Counted from the first letter of the stretch, positions 25,524 through 35,629 are shown. The stretch is DNA of 64,000 bases from Candidatus Uabimicrobium amorphum (GCF_009002475.1 NZ_AP019860.1:8863547-8927546); one strand, 5' to 3'. The notes: generated from the letters alone by a model not told the origin. Numbers and translations: made by a program.

Positions 25524-27980
25524 TTATTTTTTTCTTAGAAATAGAAATGGCGCTTCGGCTTCATCGATGGCTTGCAAAAATTCAAGGATATCTCTTATTT
25601 GCGCATCATTGGCCCCGAAAGTAGAATGCTCTAGACCGTCGTCAACTCTTGGTAAGAATATATCTTCCAGTCTTTCCGCACGACCATTGTGTCCATAAGG
25701 TGATGTGTGGCGCACTCCTAGAAGCGAAGGAGGGTTGAAGGAAACGTTCTGTCCCAAAGCAGGTTGTGCATTGCCACGCACTTCAATGGGGTTATTTGGG
25801 TCAAAGGTTTCGAAATTTTGATTGATAATGGTAAATGTTTCGCCATTTTCATTGAATTCGAGAGTACTACGTGCCGGTCCAATGACCACAACGCCATCAT
25901 CGAGCTGATTTCCTCCGATGTCAAATAGCGGCGTGTCCCACAAAATCTGCGAAGTTGTCCACTTATCTCCACTATGACAATCTACACAGAAAATTTCAAA
26001 CGCATCGCGTCCGCGAAGTACGGCGGCGTTATCTAAATTGGTAGGACGGTTAAAAGTACGTATCCCCCTTTGGGTGTATAGTGTCATTAAATTCAAGGAA
26101 TCAGAGATACCTATACGCCCTAAGTTTTCAACAAAGGTATTTTCATCGGGACCATGATTGAATACTTCATCAAAGTCTTCGACATCGCCTGGTTGCCCTT
26201 GGTCATCAATAACACGCTGTGCATCAGGAGTAAAACCAAAGCCTCCTTGTACATTACGCGCATTGTTGTTGAAATCGGTCACACTTCCGCGTACAGCATT
26301 CCAGTTCATGACGCGACGGTCATTGTCAGGATCAACGAATGAAAAACTTGCGTCTAAGGGAAGAGTTTGTCGTGGACCAGTACCAAAAATCCATGTAACA
26401 CCGTCAGTTAAACCATCAGGGTGACAGGAAGCGCAAGAGCTCCAGTTGTCCTTAGAAGCCACGTTACGAAATCTATGAGTGTCGATATCGCGTACGTTTT
26501 GGTTCAATAAATCTTCTGCAGGTAAACCCATTCCAGTGTAAAATGCGAGTTTTCCTATCAGAATTTGATGTTGCTCCGTACCTGCTGGAGGCAATGTGGC
26601 GTTTTCGATCTTCGCAAGTTGCTCTGCCGCTTCGACATCAATCACGGTTGTTGTTGACTCCACATCTGAGTTTACATAGGCGCGGGTCGCGTCGCTGTTC
26701 ATCACAATACCATTCGGTACATTGCCCACAGGTATGCGAAAAGCCGCTGGTACATCAAAAGCGATCTGGTCACCATTAAAAAAGCCTTTGGTAACAAAAG
26801 CTCCCGCACGACTCAAAAATAAAGCCGTATCGACCTCAATCGCCATAGCAATGGTGTCAGCAGAGAATGTGCGGTCAAGTCGAAAATCATTTCCTGCATC
26901 AAATGGAGGTATTGGTTCACGCTCATTTTTGAAGCGTGCATTTAGATTGAAATGTTGGTTGGCAACTTCAGCATTCGCACCTGTTTGGATCACACCAATA
27001 AGCGATTGAACATTCACATTGAAATTTACAGGAGGTTCTGGACTTGCCCCAATAGATGGCAAATAGATATTTGCCGTACCATCGCGAAATGTCATGGTGT
27101 GAAGCTGGTTGAAAAAAGCTCCTTGTGGTGCATTGCCTTTTGCGCCACCAGAGACTCTAAATACGGTTTGTTGAAAAGGAATACGGTTTGCGGTAAAACC
27201 AGTATCTCTTACAGGAGAAAGAGTGATCACATTTAGAATTTCATCGTTAGATACATCAATAAAAGCAATGCGTCCTTCTTTTCCATTGTCAAAACCTTCA
27301 CGGCTATCCTTCGGCAACTGCTCTATAGGACGCCCGAAAAAGTCCGCGACAATAACATTTTCGTCTTCATCTGCATCATCGCCATTGTCACTAATTCCGA
27401 TTGCATATGGATTCGCCAGTACAAAAGGATCAATATTTGTACCAAAAAATTCTAGTTCTATTGTGCGAATAACGGTATTTGTGGCGGTGTCAATCACCGA
27501 AACAGTTCCTTCTCCGTAGTTCGCGACATATAGTTTTTCGCCACTTGGAGTTAGCGCGGTACCACGCGGTTCAGATCCAACATTTATTGTTGCTAAAACA
27601 GCAGCGGTTCCACCACCAGGAACGGCAGAGATATCGATTGCGGTTACCGTGTTGTCTTGGCCGTTACTCACAAATGCGCGCGTAAAGTCTTTATTGATAG
27701 ATACGCTGCGCGGATCTTTACCTACAGTGATTTCATCCACTTTGATGTTTTCATCATTGGCTACACGAAGAATCGATAGAGAACCATTTACATCTGACAG
27801 ACGATTAAAAGCTACTCCCGAATCCGCACTGGCAATTCTATTGATCGCAACGACAAAATTGTCATCGTCGGAGATTTGAATTGTACTATTCTGAGAAGCG
27901 CGGCCGTCGAGATCTATGTCATCTCCGCAACCAACAAAAAAAACAAAACATAAAATATAAATAAATATACAATACTTCAT
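25524..27980 (-). CDS. Beta-propeller/di-heme cytochrome c peroxidase-like lipoprotein
   Basis: 818 aa. The signal MKYCIFIYILCFVFFVGC has a lipobox Cys. Residues about 50-460 form a YVTN-type propeller (AFVSNGQDNTVTAIDIS, LYVANYGEGTVSVIDTATN). The C-terminal half has two c-type haem sites, CASCH (about 513) and CVDCH (about 666), and a peroxidase-like end (PSLLGVRHTSPYGHNGR). This layout matches the MauG/CcpA-like proteins fused to propellers. It should act in the periplasm or at the surface, as an electron-transfer or peroxide-reducing protein; the donor is unknown. Monocistronic by spacing. Confidence 0.88.
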   Translation of the reverse strand: MKYCIFIYILCFVFFVGCGDDIDLDGRASQNSTIQISDDDNFVVAINRIASADSGVAFNRLSDVNGSLSILRVANDENIKVDEITVGKDPRSVSINKDFTRAFVSNGQDNTVTAIDISAVPGGGTAAVLATINVGSEPRGTALTPSGEKLYVANYGEGTVSVIDTATNTVIRTIELEFFGTNIDPFVLANPYAIGISDNGDDADEDENVIVADFFGRPIEQLPKDSREGFDNGKEGRIAFIDVSNDEILNVITLSPVRDTGFTANRIPFQQTVFRVSGGAKGNAPQGAFFNQLHTMTFRDGTANIYLPSIGASPEPPVNFNVNVQSLIGVIQTGANAEVANQHFNLNARFKNEREPIPPFDAGNDFRLDRTFSADTIAMAIEVDTALFLSRAGAFVTKGFFNGDQIAFDVPAAFRIPVGNVPNGIVMNSDATRAYVNSDVESTTTVIDVEAAEQLAKIENATLPPAGTEQHQILIGKLAFYTGMGLPAEDLLNQNVRDIDTHRFRNVASKDNWSSCASCHPDGLTDGVTWIFGTGPRQTLPLDASFSFVDPDNDRRVMNWNAVRGSVTDFNNNARNVQGGFGFTPDAQRVIDDQGQPGDVEDFDEVFNHGPDENTFVENLGRIGISDSLNLMTLYTQRGIRTFNRPTNLDNAAVLRGRDAFEIFCVDCHSGDKWTTSQILWDTPLFDIGGNQLDDGVVVIGPARSTLEFNENGETFTIINQNFETFDPNNPIEVRGNAQPALGQNVSFNPPSLLGVRHTSPYGHNGRAERLEDIFLPRVDDGLEHSTFGANDAQIRDILEFLQAIDEAEAPFLFLRKK

Positions 27981-28093
27981 CAGTTTGTAACGAGGTTACC
28001 TTAGGCAAATGCGCTTTTATCAAGAACATTTCCATTCAGGCTTCATCATTTACATTAACCCCGTATCTCCTTTCTGGAAAAAATCCATCTGAC

Positions 28094-28627
28094 CTACTTG
28101 TTGATTTTTTCTATCTGCTGCAAATAACGTTGAATGCTTTTTTGTTGAGAAGAACTTTTCAAGCCTTTTGCGGCAATAAGAAATGATTTTTTTGCTTCGC
28201 TATACTTTTTTTGCTGAAGTAAAATAATACCTTGGTAGTAGTATAAATAACTCGCATCTTTACTTTTCAGATATTTTCTTTTTTCTTTGATTTGAGAAAA
28301 GTCGTTTAAACTATCCTGAAATCGATCTAAAAAAAACCGTGCAACACCCCGAAAAAATAAAAAATTGGACTTTGCTCCCGGATGTATTTTTAATCTGGTG
28401 GCAAAAATTTTATTTATGATATCCACTACACGCAGATACTTTTTTGTATTGTAGTAAATGTTAGCCAAGCGATAGTATGCCTCAATGTTATCTATTTTTT
28501 GAACTACTTTTTGATAATCTTTTACGGCTAAGTCTAACTGTTGTTTTTCTTCATATATTCTACCACGTAGCAAAAAAATATCTATATGGTTAGGGTATGA
28601 AATTACAAATTTTTCTATCTGCAGCAT
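28094..28627 (-). CDS. TPR C-terminal part of the split receiver-kinase protein
   Basis: 177 aa from the ATG at 28627 if translated alone. It is wholly TPR-like (SYPNHIDIFLLRGRIYEEKQ, AYYRLANIYYNTKKY, YLYYYQGIILLQQKKY). No ribosome-binding site precedes the ATG. Reading the same frame backward past the ATG gives KYEVAMLQIEKF, which continues a TPR started in the upstream gene. It is best seen as the last ~160 residues of the 28615-31425 protein, displaced by one base at 28640-28645. It may be a real mutation, slippage or a sequencing error. Confidence 0.7.
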   Translation of the reverse strand: MLQIEKFVISYPNHIDIFLLRGRIYEEKQQLDLAVKDYQKVVQKIDNIEAYYRLANIYYNTKKYLRVVDIINKIFATRLKIHPGAKSNFLFFRGVARFFLDRFQDSLNDFSQIKEKRKYLKSKDASYLYYYQGIILLQQKKYSEAKKSFLIAAKGLKSSSQQKSIQRYLQQIEKINK

Positions 28628-31425
28628 AGCAACTTCGTATTTTTTCTATATATAAGTGCTTCAATTTGCAAAGGCATCACTTGTCGCAAATTATACTTTA
28701 CTTTAACAAGTTCGTTCAAAAGTATCAATGATTCTTGCCATTTATGCAAAGCAATCAAGTTTTTCGCCTTATGTAATTTTACCTGATATTTTTGATCTGG
28801 GGCATATTTTAAAATGAGATGTAGCTGTGCAATAGACTTTTGATATTTTTTTAACTTGTGATATATGTCAGAACTCGTTTTCAAGTACTTCACTTCTTTA
28901 GGGTTTTGCTTTAGAGCTTTTTTTATGTAAAACAGCGCTTTTTGGGGAGAGTTGGTGTGCAAAAATGCTGTGGCCAAATAGTGCGCCAAAAGATCTTCGC
29001 GTAACGCAAAGTAAAGAGCGGGAATATCGATCATCGTATGAATATTCTCCAAGGTTTTGGCAAAGGATAAGCGCTCAGTACCAAGTAATTGGACTGTTTT
29101 GTCATGATTATTTTTATGGCAAAAGATCGCCGCCAAATATTGATTGATCTCTTTGGTTTCCCCAAATGCTTGTGCAAAAAGAAATTGTTTTTTCGACTTA
29201 TCATATTGGTGTTGGCGGTAGAGAAGCACACCATTCACGTAATAAATCCACTGTCTTAACTCCACAGGACAATCTTGTGGCAAATATTCGTATAGTGTAT
29301 TAAACCACTTTACATCATCTACAATACCGAGTAAATAATATGCTTGCCAATATTCGGGCGTAAGCGCAATTGCTTTTTTTAAATATTTTTTCGATAAACC
29401 ACTGCGCTGTTTTTGCCAATTTATACGCGCCAATAGGTAGTAATGATCTGCGCTCTTTTGCGTTAATAATACTTTTTCTATTTGACGTTGTGCCTCATCA
29501 AATCGCTTTAGATAATAAAGCGCGTAAGCATAATCTCCTAAAATTTCGTCTTCATTAGGTGATTGAACAACCACCTCCGCGAAATATTTGACCGCCTGTT
29601 GGTATTTTCTTAGTTTTAACCAACTTTGTGCTCTTATCTTTTGTATTTGTATATTGTTAGGATTATTTAGAAGATAGCCATAGCTCAAATAAATAGTTTT
29701 TGCAAACTGTTTATTCGAAAAATGAGCGAGTATTACATTGCGTTGGCGTAGATGATAAAATTTTTCATAACTCCAAAAACTACCCAAAACCACGAACACG
29801 AGCACAACCAATGTAGCGAGAACATACAACTGCTTACGCAATGTTTTTTTCGTTGCGCGCAAGCGATAAGTATAAGGTAATCGTCCTCGCTGAACGTCGT
29901 CAAAATCACGAAGGAGTCCTTTAATACTCACACATCGCCATGCAGGTTTTTTATACAACAACTGATACATAAATTTATGAATAGGTTCTGATAGTTTAAC
30001 TTTGGGCTGTGGAGGCACCTCAGTCATATGCCCTTGCGCTACCTCCAGAAAATTTCCGTGGAATGGCTCTTTACCTGTCAGCATAACATACAATGTTACC
30101 CCAAGAGAGTATAGATCGGAACGATAATCTAGAGTCGCTCCCATGCACTGTTCCGGTGACATATAAGAAGGTGTCCCCAAAATCACATTGTCTTGCGTTA
30201 GTTGTGCATTACTGTTGATTGCTTTGGCAAGACCCAAATCGCAAATTTTCACATCTCCATCAACAGTGAGCATAATGTTGTCTGGCTTTAAGTCGCGATG
30301 AATAATGTCTTTTTCCCAGGCAAAGCTCATTGCTTGCAAAGCTTTGCCAAATATTTGCAGAGCCTCTGACTCGACCAAATAGCCTTGTTCTTTTATTTTT
30401 TCAGAAAGTGCGACGCCATCAATAAATTCCATTACGATATAGTAAATATTGTTTATTTCGCCAAATTTATATGCTTTGGTAATACCTTCGTGATCTAGAG
30501 ACTGAGCTAAATCACATTCGCGAATGAAGCGTTGTAGGTCTATCAAATGCGTGTTATCTCTATCATAAAAAACTTTTATTGCTACGCGTTTTTGTGTACT
30601 GGTTTCATAGCCAGAGTACACTACACCCATCCCGCCTTCGGCGATCATTTCATCGGCTTGATATCCTTCAATAAGAGATGTTCCACCAATATCTTTTAAC
30701 AAAGAAATATTGCATAGCGTATGTTCGTCAACCACTTTTAGATAAAGAATTAAATCGTATAAACGTACAAAATATTCGTCATTTTCCATCTCACTCTGTC
30801 TGCGAAGAAGATCCTGCATCTCCTCTGCCGAGACAATATCAAAATCAAGTAAAAGTTTGCAGAGTATATCGTCAGCAATAGATGTGCTTTGCGGACGAGA
30901 ACCAGTGTGATGCTTTAACTTCTCTGGCGCGCCCAGTTTTTGCGTAGGAAGCGTCCCACGCTCTATTTGCTGTAGTTCAATGACACTTTTAATATGTCGT
31001 AGACGCTTGATACGTGAGTTGACAATGGAAATCAAATAATCAGGATGTACCGGTTTCTCAATGAAATCATCCGCACCAGCATCATAAGCACATAAGCGAT
31101 TGTCAGGGTTATCGTGCGCAGATATAAGTATAATAGGTATCGTAACGTAGTTTTCTTGCCTGCGCAAGTGACGAATAAATTCCATTGTGTCAAAATCAGG
31201 AATGTACAAATCAAGAAGAATTAAATGCGGAGAAAACGTTTGTAAATCACGTTCTACCTGCGAAAGATCTTGGACAATACGCGCATTTATTCCCGCTTCA
31301 TTTAAGGCCATAGCGCAAAAATTAGCTACGGCAAATTCGTCCTCGACAATAAGGACCTTGTTTTTTTCTATTTGTTGTGACTTTTGATTTAAAGTCATAG
31401 TAAATACTTTCCGATTCAACGACAA
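28615..31425 (-). CDS. Receiver domain-Ser/Thr kinase-TPR membrane protein
   Basis: 936 aa as read. The receiver (about 20-140) is complete: VLIVEDE, phospho-acceptor Asp in ILLDLYIPD, Ser in LISAHD and Lys in EKPVHP. A helical linker (about 185-245) resembles the GspE-N-like heads of other kinases here. The kinase domain (about 254-515) has AEGGMGVVYSG, VAIKVF, HRDLKPDNIM, DLGLAK and SPEQ. One membrane span lies near 527-552, then about ten TPRs. The frame ends in an unlikely tail (LLCCR) immediately after an A6 run, while the next frame carries more TPR. It joins two-component input to Ser/Thr kinase output in one chain. Confidence 0.9.
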   Translation of the reverse strand: MSLNRKVFTMTLNQKSQQIEKNKVLIVEDEFAVANFCAMALNEAGINARIVQDLSQVERDLQTFSPHLILLDLYIPDFDTMEFIRHLRRQENYVTIPIILISAHDNPDNRLCAYDAGADDFIEKPVHPDYLISIVNSRIKRLRHIKSVIELQQIERGTLPTQKLGAPEKLKHHTGSRPQSTSIADDILCKLLLDFDIVSAEEMQDLLRRQSEMENDEYFVRLYDLILYLKVVDEHTLCNISLLKDIGGTSLIEGYQADEMIAEGGMGVVYSGYETSTQKRVAIKVFYDRDNTHLIDLQRFIRECDLAQSLDHEGITKAYKFGEINNIYYIVMEFIDGVALSEKIKEQGYLVESEALQIFGKALQAMSFAWEKDIIHRDLKPDNIMLTVDGDVKICDLGLAKAINSNAQLTQDNVILGTPSYMSPEQCMGATLDYRSDLYSLGVTLYVMLTGKEPFHGNFLEVAQGHMTEVPPQPKVKLSEPIHKFMYQLLYKKPAWRCVSIKGLLRDFDDVQRGRLPYTYRLRATKKTLRKQLYVLATLVVLVFVVLGSFWSYEKFYHLRQRNVILAHFSNKQFAKTIYLSYGYLLNNPNNIQIQKIRAQSWLKLRKYQQAVKYFAEVVVQSPNEDEILGDYAYALYYLKRFDEAQRQIEKVLLTQKSADHYYLLARINWQKQRSGLSKKYLKKAIALTPEYWQAYYLLGIVDDVKWFNTLYEYLPQDCPVELRQWIYYVNGVLLYRQHQYDKSKKQFLFAQAFGETKEINQYLAAIFCHKNNHDKTVQLLGTERLSFAKTLENIHTMIDIPALYFALREDLLAHYLATAFLHTNSPQKALFYIKKALKQNPKEVKYLKTSSDIYHKLKKYQKSIAQLHLILKYAPDQKYQVKLHKAKNLIALHKWQESLILLNELVKVKYNLRQVMPLQIEALIYRKNTKLLCCR
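28640..28645 (-). other. Probable frameshift or slippage site (A6 on coding strand)
   Basis: Coding-strand codons run AGA AAA AAT ACG. One extra A gives AGA AAA AAA TAC GAA, which joins both TPR reading frames into one 1110-residue protein without a break in the TPR pattern. Confidence 0.75.
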
Positions 31426-31606
31426 TGTTCTAACAAAACACGCACCTATGAATTCCCCAAAGCTCCGTCTAGAAAAGACTTACATTCTAGCGCACAAACA
31501 ATTCTTACACAACGAAATTTTCTCACTCTCGCAGATTTGATCGTAACGGAGCCAAATAAAACCACAGAACAAACAGAGATATTTTCAAATAACGCGATGA
31601 AGTACT

Positions 31607-32077
31607 TCAATGCTTTTGTGGAAAATTGTTTTTTTTGTAATGTACGACAGCACCATTTGACAGCAAAAAATTTGCCCCCTGCAAATGACGCCACGCGACA
31701 AGATCCTCGGTAAACGTTTTGCAATGCGATTTTTGTGTAGGGTGACTATCAAAAAATAAAATGTGTTCCTCACCTTTATTGGCAAATAGTCCCGACAAAT
31801 TTAACTGGTAGCTAAAAACAGTTGTGTTCTCGCAAGGGCAAACTCCAAAATCCGTACTTGGGGAGTACTTTTGCAATTTTTGTCGCCACGATGTCAATTC
31901 TTTAGGATCGTTATTTGTATTTTTACGGTAGATAAAGTACACACTTCCCAAGTGGTTTAATTTTCCACGACACAGCAACTGCATTTTTCTTTGGTAAATT
32001 TGATGATAGGTACCTGCTACGAAAAGAATGAGCGAAAGTACTAGAAAAACTATTGCTGCGAAGTCGTATTTAGTCAT
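31607..32077 (-). CDS. Membrane-anchored small protein, prepilin-like tail
   Basis: 156 aa, ATG after GGAG. One N-terminal hydrophobic span (IVFLVLSLILFVAGTYH) after a short charged head, then a soluble part with a CPC pair and a C-terminal GANFLLSNGAVVHY. That ending resembles the H-x9-DG tail of planctomycete prepilin-like (DUF1559) proteins, but the N-terminal pilin cleavage motif is not evident. Function uncertain. Confidence 0.55.
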   Translation of the reverse strand: MTKYDFAAIVFLVLSLILFVAGTYHQIYQRKMQLLCRGKLNHLGSVYFIYRKNTNNDPKELTSWRQKLQKYSPSTDFGVCPCENTTVFSYQLNLSGLFANKGEEHILFFDSHPTQKSHCKTFTEDLVAWRHLQGANFLLSNGAVVHYKKNNFPQKH

Positions 32078-32198
32078 TAGATTTAGCTCCGATTGTCGTA
32101 AAGATTTACAGGAAACTCATTGCAAAGAATAATGAATATCTTATAATTATAAGACGGGCAAAAGAAAAGACATAACTATTTCTTGTAGGGGTAATACT

Positions 32199-34382
32199 AT
32201 GGATCGAGCAAAAAGAGAACTACAAAAAAAATCTCTTGAGTTTTTGATGAAGCTATCGAAAGTGATTCGCGACCGACAAATGTACAACGAAAAGCACCCT
32301 GTGGTAATAGCGGGTACCCAAAAAGCAGAGGAAGACCTACGCAATATATTGGCGAGCGTCACTTCGTTGTATTTTGGTAGAGGGGGAGCGGAAGGTGGAG
32401 AAAAGTTACTTATCCAGGGAGATAAAATAACCGAAAAAAACATCATCGCCGAACAATTTCTCCAACAGATGGCTGACCGTGAAATTGGTAAAGTAACCAT
32501 CTCGCGCGGCGCATCTTCAGCAGAATTAGGAGCTTTAATTACGTTGATGAGTACCAAACGCGATCAGGTTCTTGTCGACGGCCGTATTGATCCACAACTC
32601 TTAGCCCCTTTCCAAAAGATAGAAATCGAAGAAGAAACATATCTCTCCAATATCGAAATGGAAGAACTTACCGAGGCCAAGAAATTTTTAGACAGTATTT
32701 TTAAAGAAGAGTTCAAAGACTTAAAAGGGCCTGAAGCGCTACAAAAAATAGGTAGTGTTATCCAAAAAATCCTACCACAACTTGCCGAAAAAGAATTTGG
32801 CAACGAAGACGAAGAAATTCGCGACTTCTTTGAAATGAGTATCGAAAACCTGGGTGGGGGAGACATAGGTAAAACCAAAACCAGTTTGAAAGAATCCGTC
32901 CAAACCATGGACCCCGAAGTACAAAAGTTACTCTTCGGTGGTGTCGTAAAATCGGAAAAAGACCTCGACAAAATTATAAAGAACTTTTCTGGCGAACGAA
33001 AAGCATCAATGATTGCCGAAGAAGTTACCAGCGGTAAAGATTTGTCCACAGCAATAGACAAGTTAGTCACCGAAAACGGCGACATTGTACAACTCGCCGA
33101 GGAAATTGCCAAAAAATTTGGTTTACAAGAAGGTGACCAAGGTTCTCAGGATAAGATGAACAAAATATTCGGGCTTCTGCAACAACTAGACCGCAACGAT
33201 ATTGTCATCGACAAAAAACGCGGCAACGTCTTAATTGCGGAAATGGAAGAAGAACCAATAAAAACATACCAAAACTTTTTCAAACAACTGCGTTTTGAAA
33301 TAGACATTGTCAACGACGGAAAGGCGCTGTTGGAAAAAATCACCAAAGCAAAAGAAAAACCCGATCTCGTCGTCATGGACGCCAAGCTTCCGGAAATGTC
33401 GGGTATCGAAGTGTTGCGCAACCTAGACTCAATGCGTATTTGTATACCAACCATTATGTGTACAGATATGGCAAGTGCCCAAGGTTCTTTCGAAGTACAG
33501 ATGCACCGCAAGATGGATTTCCACGCCAAAACCGATTTGGCCGTAGAAAAACTGTTGCCTTTCATCGATGAGCACTGCCCTCCAATTGTCGTTGATGATC
33601 CTATCCCAACGGACCCAATTCCAACAGATCATCTACCTGATGAAATGAAAGCAGAACTTAAAAAAGCCCGGGAAATTCAACGCAATCTAATGCCCAAATC
33701 GTTTCCTCAAATCGACGGTTTGGAAATCTTCTCGTACTACAAAGCCTACGATATGATCGGTGGTGATTACTTCGACGTCATTCAAATCAACGAAAATAAA
33801 GTCGGTTTTTTAATTGCCGACGTATCAGGTCACGGAATCACCGGAGCGATGGTAATGGTTATGGTTCGTTCCGCTGTACACACTTGGGCACCTCACTGCG
33901 AAAGTCCTCGTGAACTTTTGAAAAAGGTCAATCCTATGGTGGCGCGCGATATCTTACCAGGCTTCTTTTGTACCGTTTACTACGGCATACTGGATATAGA
34001 GAAAAGAGAACTTTGTTGCTCTTGCGCGGGACACAACCCCGCCGTGATATGGCGACAGAATGAAAAAAAATGCATTGAAACCAAAAAAGGTGGTATGCCC
34101 TTGGGAATTTTATCGGGCAACGCTTTTGAGAGAACGCTACAAGAAGAAACGATCCAACTGGATCCTGGAGATCGTTTTATCCTATTCACCGACGGTTTAG
34201 TGGAAACGATGTGTCCTGACCAAGAGGAATACGGAGAACCTCGACTATTTGAAACAATTGCTCGCGGAGCAGATTTACGTTCGGATGCCTTTACCAAGTA
34301 TATTGTTTGTGGGGTTTTGCGCCATCAAAATACAGGCCCCCAACACGATGATTTAACGATGTTGAGCATGAGGGTTGTATGA
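32199..34382 (+). CDS. Receiver-SpoIIE/PPM Ser/Thr phosphatase
   Basis: 727 aa, ATG after GGGG. Residues 1-330 are a helical region typical of the N-terminal part of bacterial sensor proteins (DRQMYNEKHPVVIAGTQKA); family not certain. A receiver domain lies near 341-455 with the phospho-acceptor Asp in LVVMDAKLPEMSG. The SpoIIE-type phosphatase (about 480-727) shows IGGDYFDVI, LIADVSGHGITGAM, CSCAGHNPAVIW and FILFTDGLVE; the metal-binding Asp residues are present. It should dephosphorylate Ser/Thr proteins under receiver control. Its stop overlaps the start of a kinase gene, making a kinase/phosphatase pair. No anti-sigma partner is adjacent. Confidence 0.92.
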   Translation: MDRAKRELQKKSLEFLMKLSKVIRDRQMYNEKHPVVIAGTQKAEEDLRNILASVTSLYFGRGGAEGGEKLLIQGDKITEKNIIAEQFLQQMADREIGKVTISRGASSAELGALITLMSTKRDQVLVDGRIDPQLLAPFQKIEIEEETYLSNIEMEELTEAKKFLDSIFKEEFKDLKGPEALQKIGSVIQKILPQLAEKEFGNEDEEIRDFFEMSIENLGGGDIGKTKTSLKESVQTMDPEVQKLLFGGVVKSEKDLDKIIKNFSGERKASMIAEEVTSGKDLSTAIDKLVTENGDIVQLAEEIAKKFGLQEGDQGSQDKMNKIFGLLQQLDRNDIVIDKKRGNVLIAEMEEEPIKTYQNFFKQLRFEIDIVNDGKALLEKITKAKEKPDLVVMDAKLPEMSGIEVLRNLDSMRICIPTIMCTDMASAQGSFEVQMHRKMDFHAKTDLAVEKLLPFIDEHCPPIVVDDPIPTDPIPTDHLPDEMKAELKKAREIQRNLMPKSFPQIDGLEIFSYYKAYDMIGGDYFDVIQINENKVGFLIADVSGHGITGAMVMVMVRSAVHTWAPHCESPRELLKKVNPMVARDILPGFFCTVYYGILDIEKRELCCSCAGHNPAVIWRQNEKKCIETKKGGMPLGILSGNAFERTLQEETIQLDPGDRFILFTDGLVETMCPDQEEYGEPRLFETIARGADLRSDAFTKYIVCGVLRHQNTGPQHDDLTMLSMRVV

Positions 34383-35629
34383 TGCATACAAATATAGGCC
34401 GGTTAGCTGTAGAAAAAAAGTGGCTAACCGAAGAGCAACTGCAACAAAGCGTAGAGATCATGGACAAAACCGAAGGTCAGGAAAGCATAGAACAAGTGCT
34501 TTTTAACCACAAACTTTTGTCCAAAGATCAAATTATCAACTTACAAAAAAGACGCAAAGTAAATATCAAAAAAATTGAAAATCAGGCAATGGTCGACTAC
34601 ATCGTAAAAATGAAAGTCGTCCCGCGAGAAAAACTAAAAAATTGCTTGAATATTCAACAGCGTGCCTTAGAACAAAAAACATTTATCCCTATAGACCAGT
34701 TGGTTGTCTCTCATGGATTGGTACAACAAGCGCGTATCAATGAAATTAAAGAAGCAAGAGAAATTCGCCGTTATATTCAACAGGCGGTCTCCAGCGATGA
34801 CCCCAGTCGTAAGGGGCTCATCAACCGTGTACTTGGTGGATATCAACTCATCTCTGAAATAGCTTCAGGGGGAATGGGAATTGTCTACCGTGCGGTGCAG
34901 TTAGAGTTGGAACGTACCATAGCACTTAAAATTCTCTTTGACCAATTTGCGCGCAAAAAAAAGCATCTCAACCAATTTTACCGAGAAGCTCGTTTATCTG
35001 CCGCTCTAAATCATCCAAACCTCGTTCACATTTTTGAAGTAGGCAATGACCAAGGTTTCTACTACTATTCCATGGAACTTGTCGAAGGTGTCAACTTGGG
35101 GGATCGTCTTCTAGAAGAACAAAAACTTTCACAAGAAGATGCACTAGATATTATCACCCAAGCAGGTCAGGGACTAGAGCATATTCACTCATTTGACATT
35201 GTACACCGCGATATCAAACCATCGAACTTCATTATTCGTCATGATGGAATCGTAAAAATCATGGACTTGGGATTGGCACGTCAACTGTCCAAATTACAAA
35301 AAAAAGCTTCGACCATGGGAACACCTTACTATATGTCTCCAGAACTGATTCATAATCCTCAGGAAGCAAACCAACGAGCAGACATATATGCCTTGGGAGT
35401 ATCTTTTTACAGACTTTTAACCGGAGAGTATCCGATTACCGGTAACGACGCAAAAGAGATTCTCAAAAACATCAATGAGCAAATTCCTATACCTGTCACC
35501 CAAGTTGTTCCCGAAGTTAGCCCAGAAATAGAAAAAATTATTGATAAAATGATCGCCAAAGACCCCAATGAGCGTTACCAAAATATGACCGCTGTACTCA
35601 ACGATTTAGATCGCGTACTGATTATATAA
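34379..35629 (+). CDS. Soluble Ser/Thr kinase with GspE-N-like heads
   Basis: 416 aa. Its ATG at 34379 overlaps the phosphatase TGA by 4 nt, so the two are translationally coupled. Residues 1-150 hold two GspE-N-like helical units (IGRLAVEKKWLTEEQLQQSV; then IPIDQLVVSHGLVQQARINE). The kinase domain is at 155-412: ASGGMGIVYRA, ALKIL, HRDIKPSNFI, DLGLAR, SPEL. It has no membrane span, unlike most kinases here. Coupling to the SpoIIE-type phosphatase suggests opposing control of the same targets. A terminator follows at 35679. Confidence 0.93.
   Translation: MMHTNIGRLAVEKKWLTEEQLQQSVEIMDKTEGQESIEQVLFNHKLLSKDQIINLQKRRKVNIKKIENQAMVDYIVKMKVVPREKLKNCLNIQQRALEQKTFIPIDQLVVSHGLVQQARINEIKEAREIRRYIQQAVSSDDPSRKGLINRVLGGYQLISEIASGGMGIVYRAVQLELERTIALKILFDQFARKKKHLNQFYREARLSAALNHPNLVHIFEVGNDQGFYYYSMELVEGVNLGDRLLEEQKLSQEDALDIITQAGQGLEHIHSFDIVHRDIKPSNFIIRHDGIVKIMDLGLARQLSKLQKKASTMGTPYYMSPELIHNPQEANQRADIYALGVSFYRLLTGEYPITGNDAKEILKNINEQIPIPVTQVVPEVSPEIEKIIDKMIAKDPNERYQNMTAVLNDLDRVLII

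Noticed and set aside
31446..31724. Possible small Cys-rich protein next to the receiver-kinase gene
   Set aside because: No ribosome-binding site, and it partly overlaps the better-supported gene at 31607-32077.
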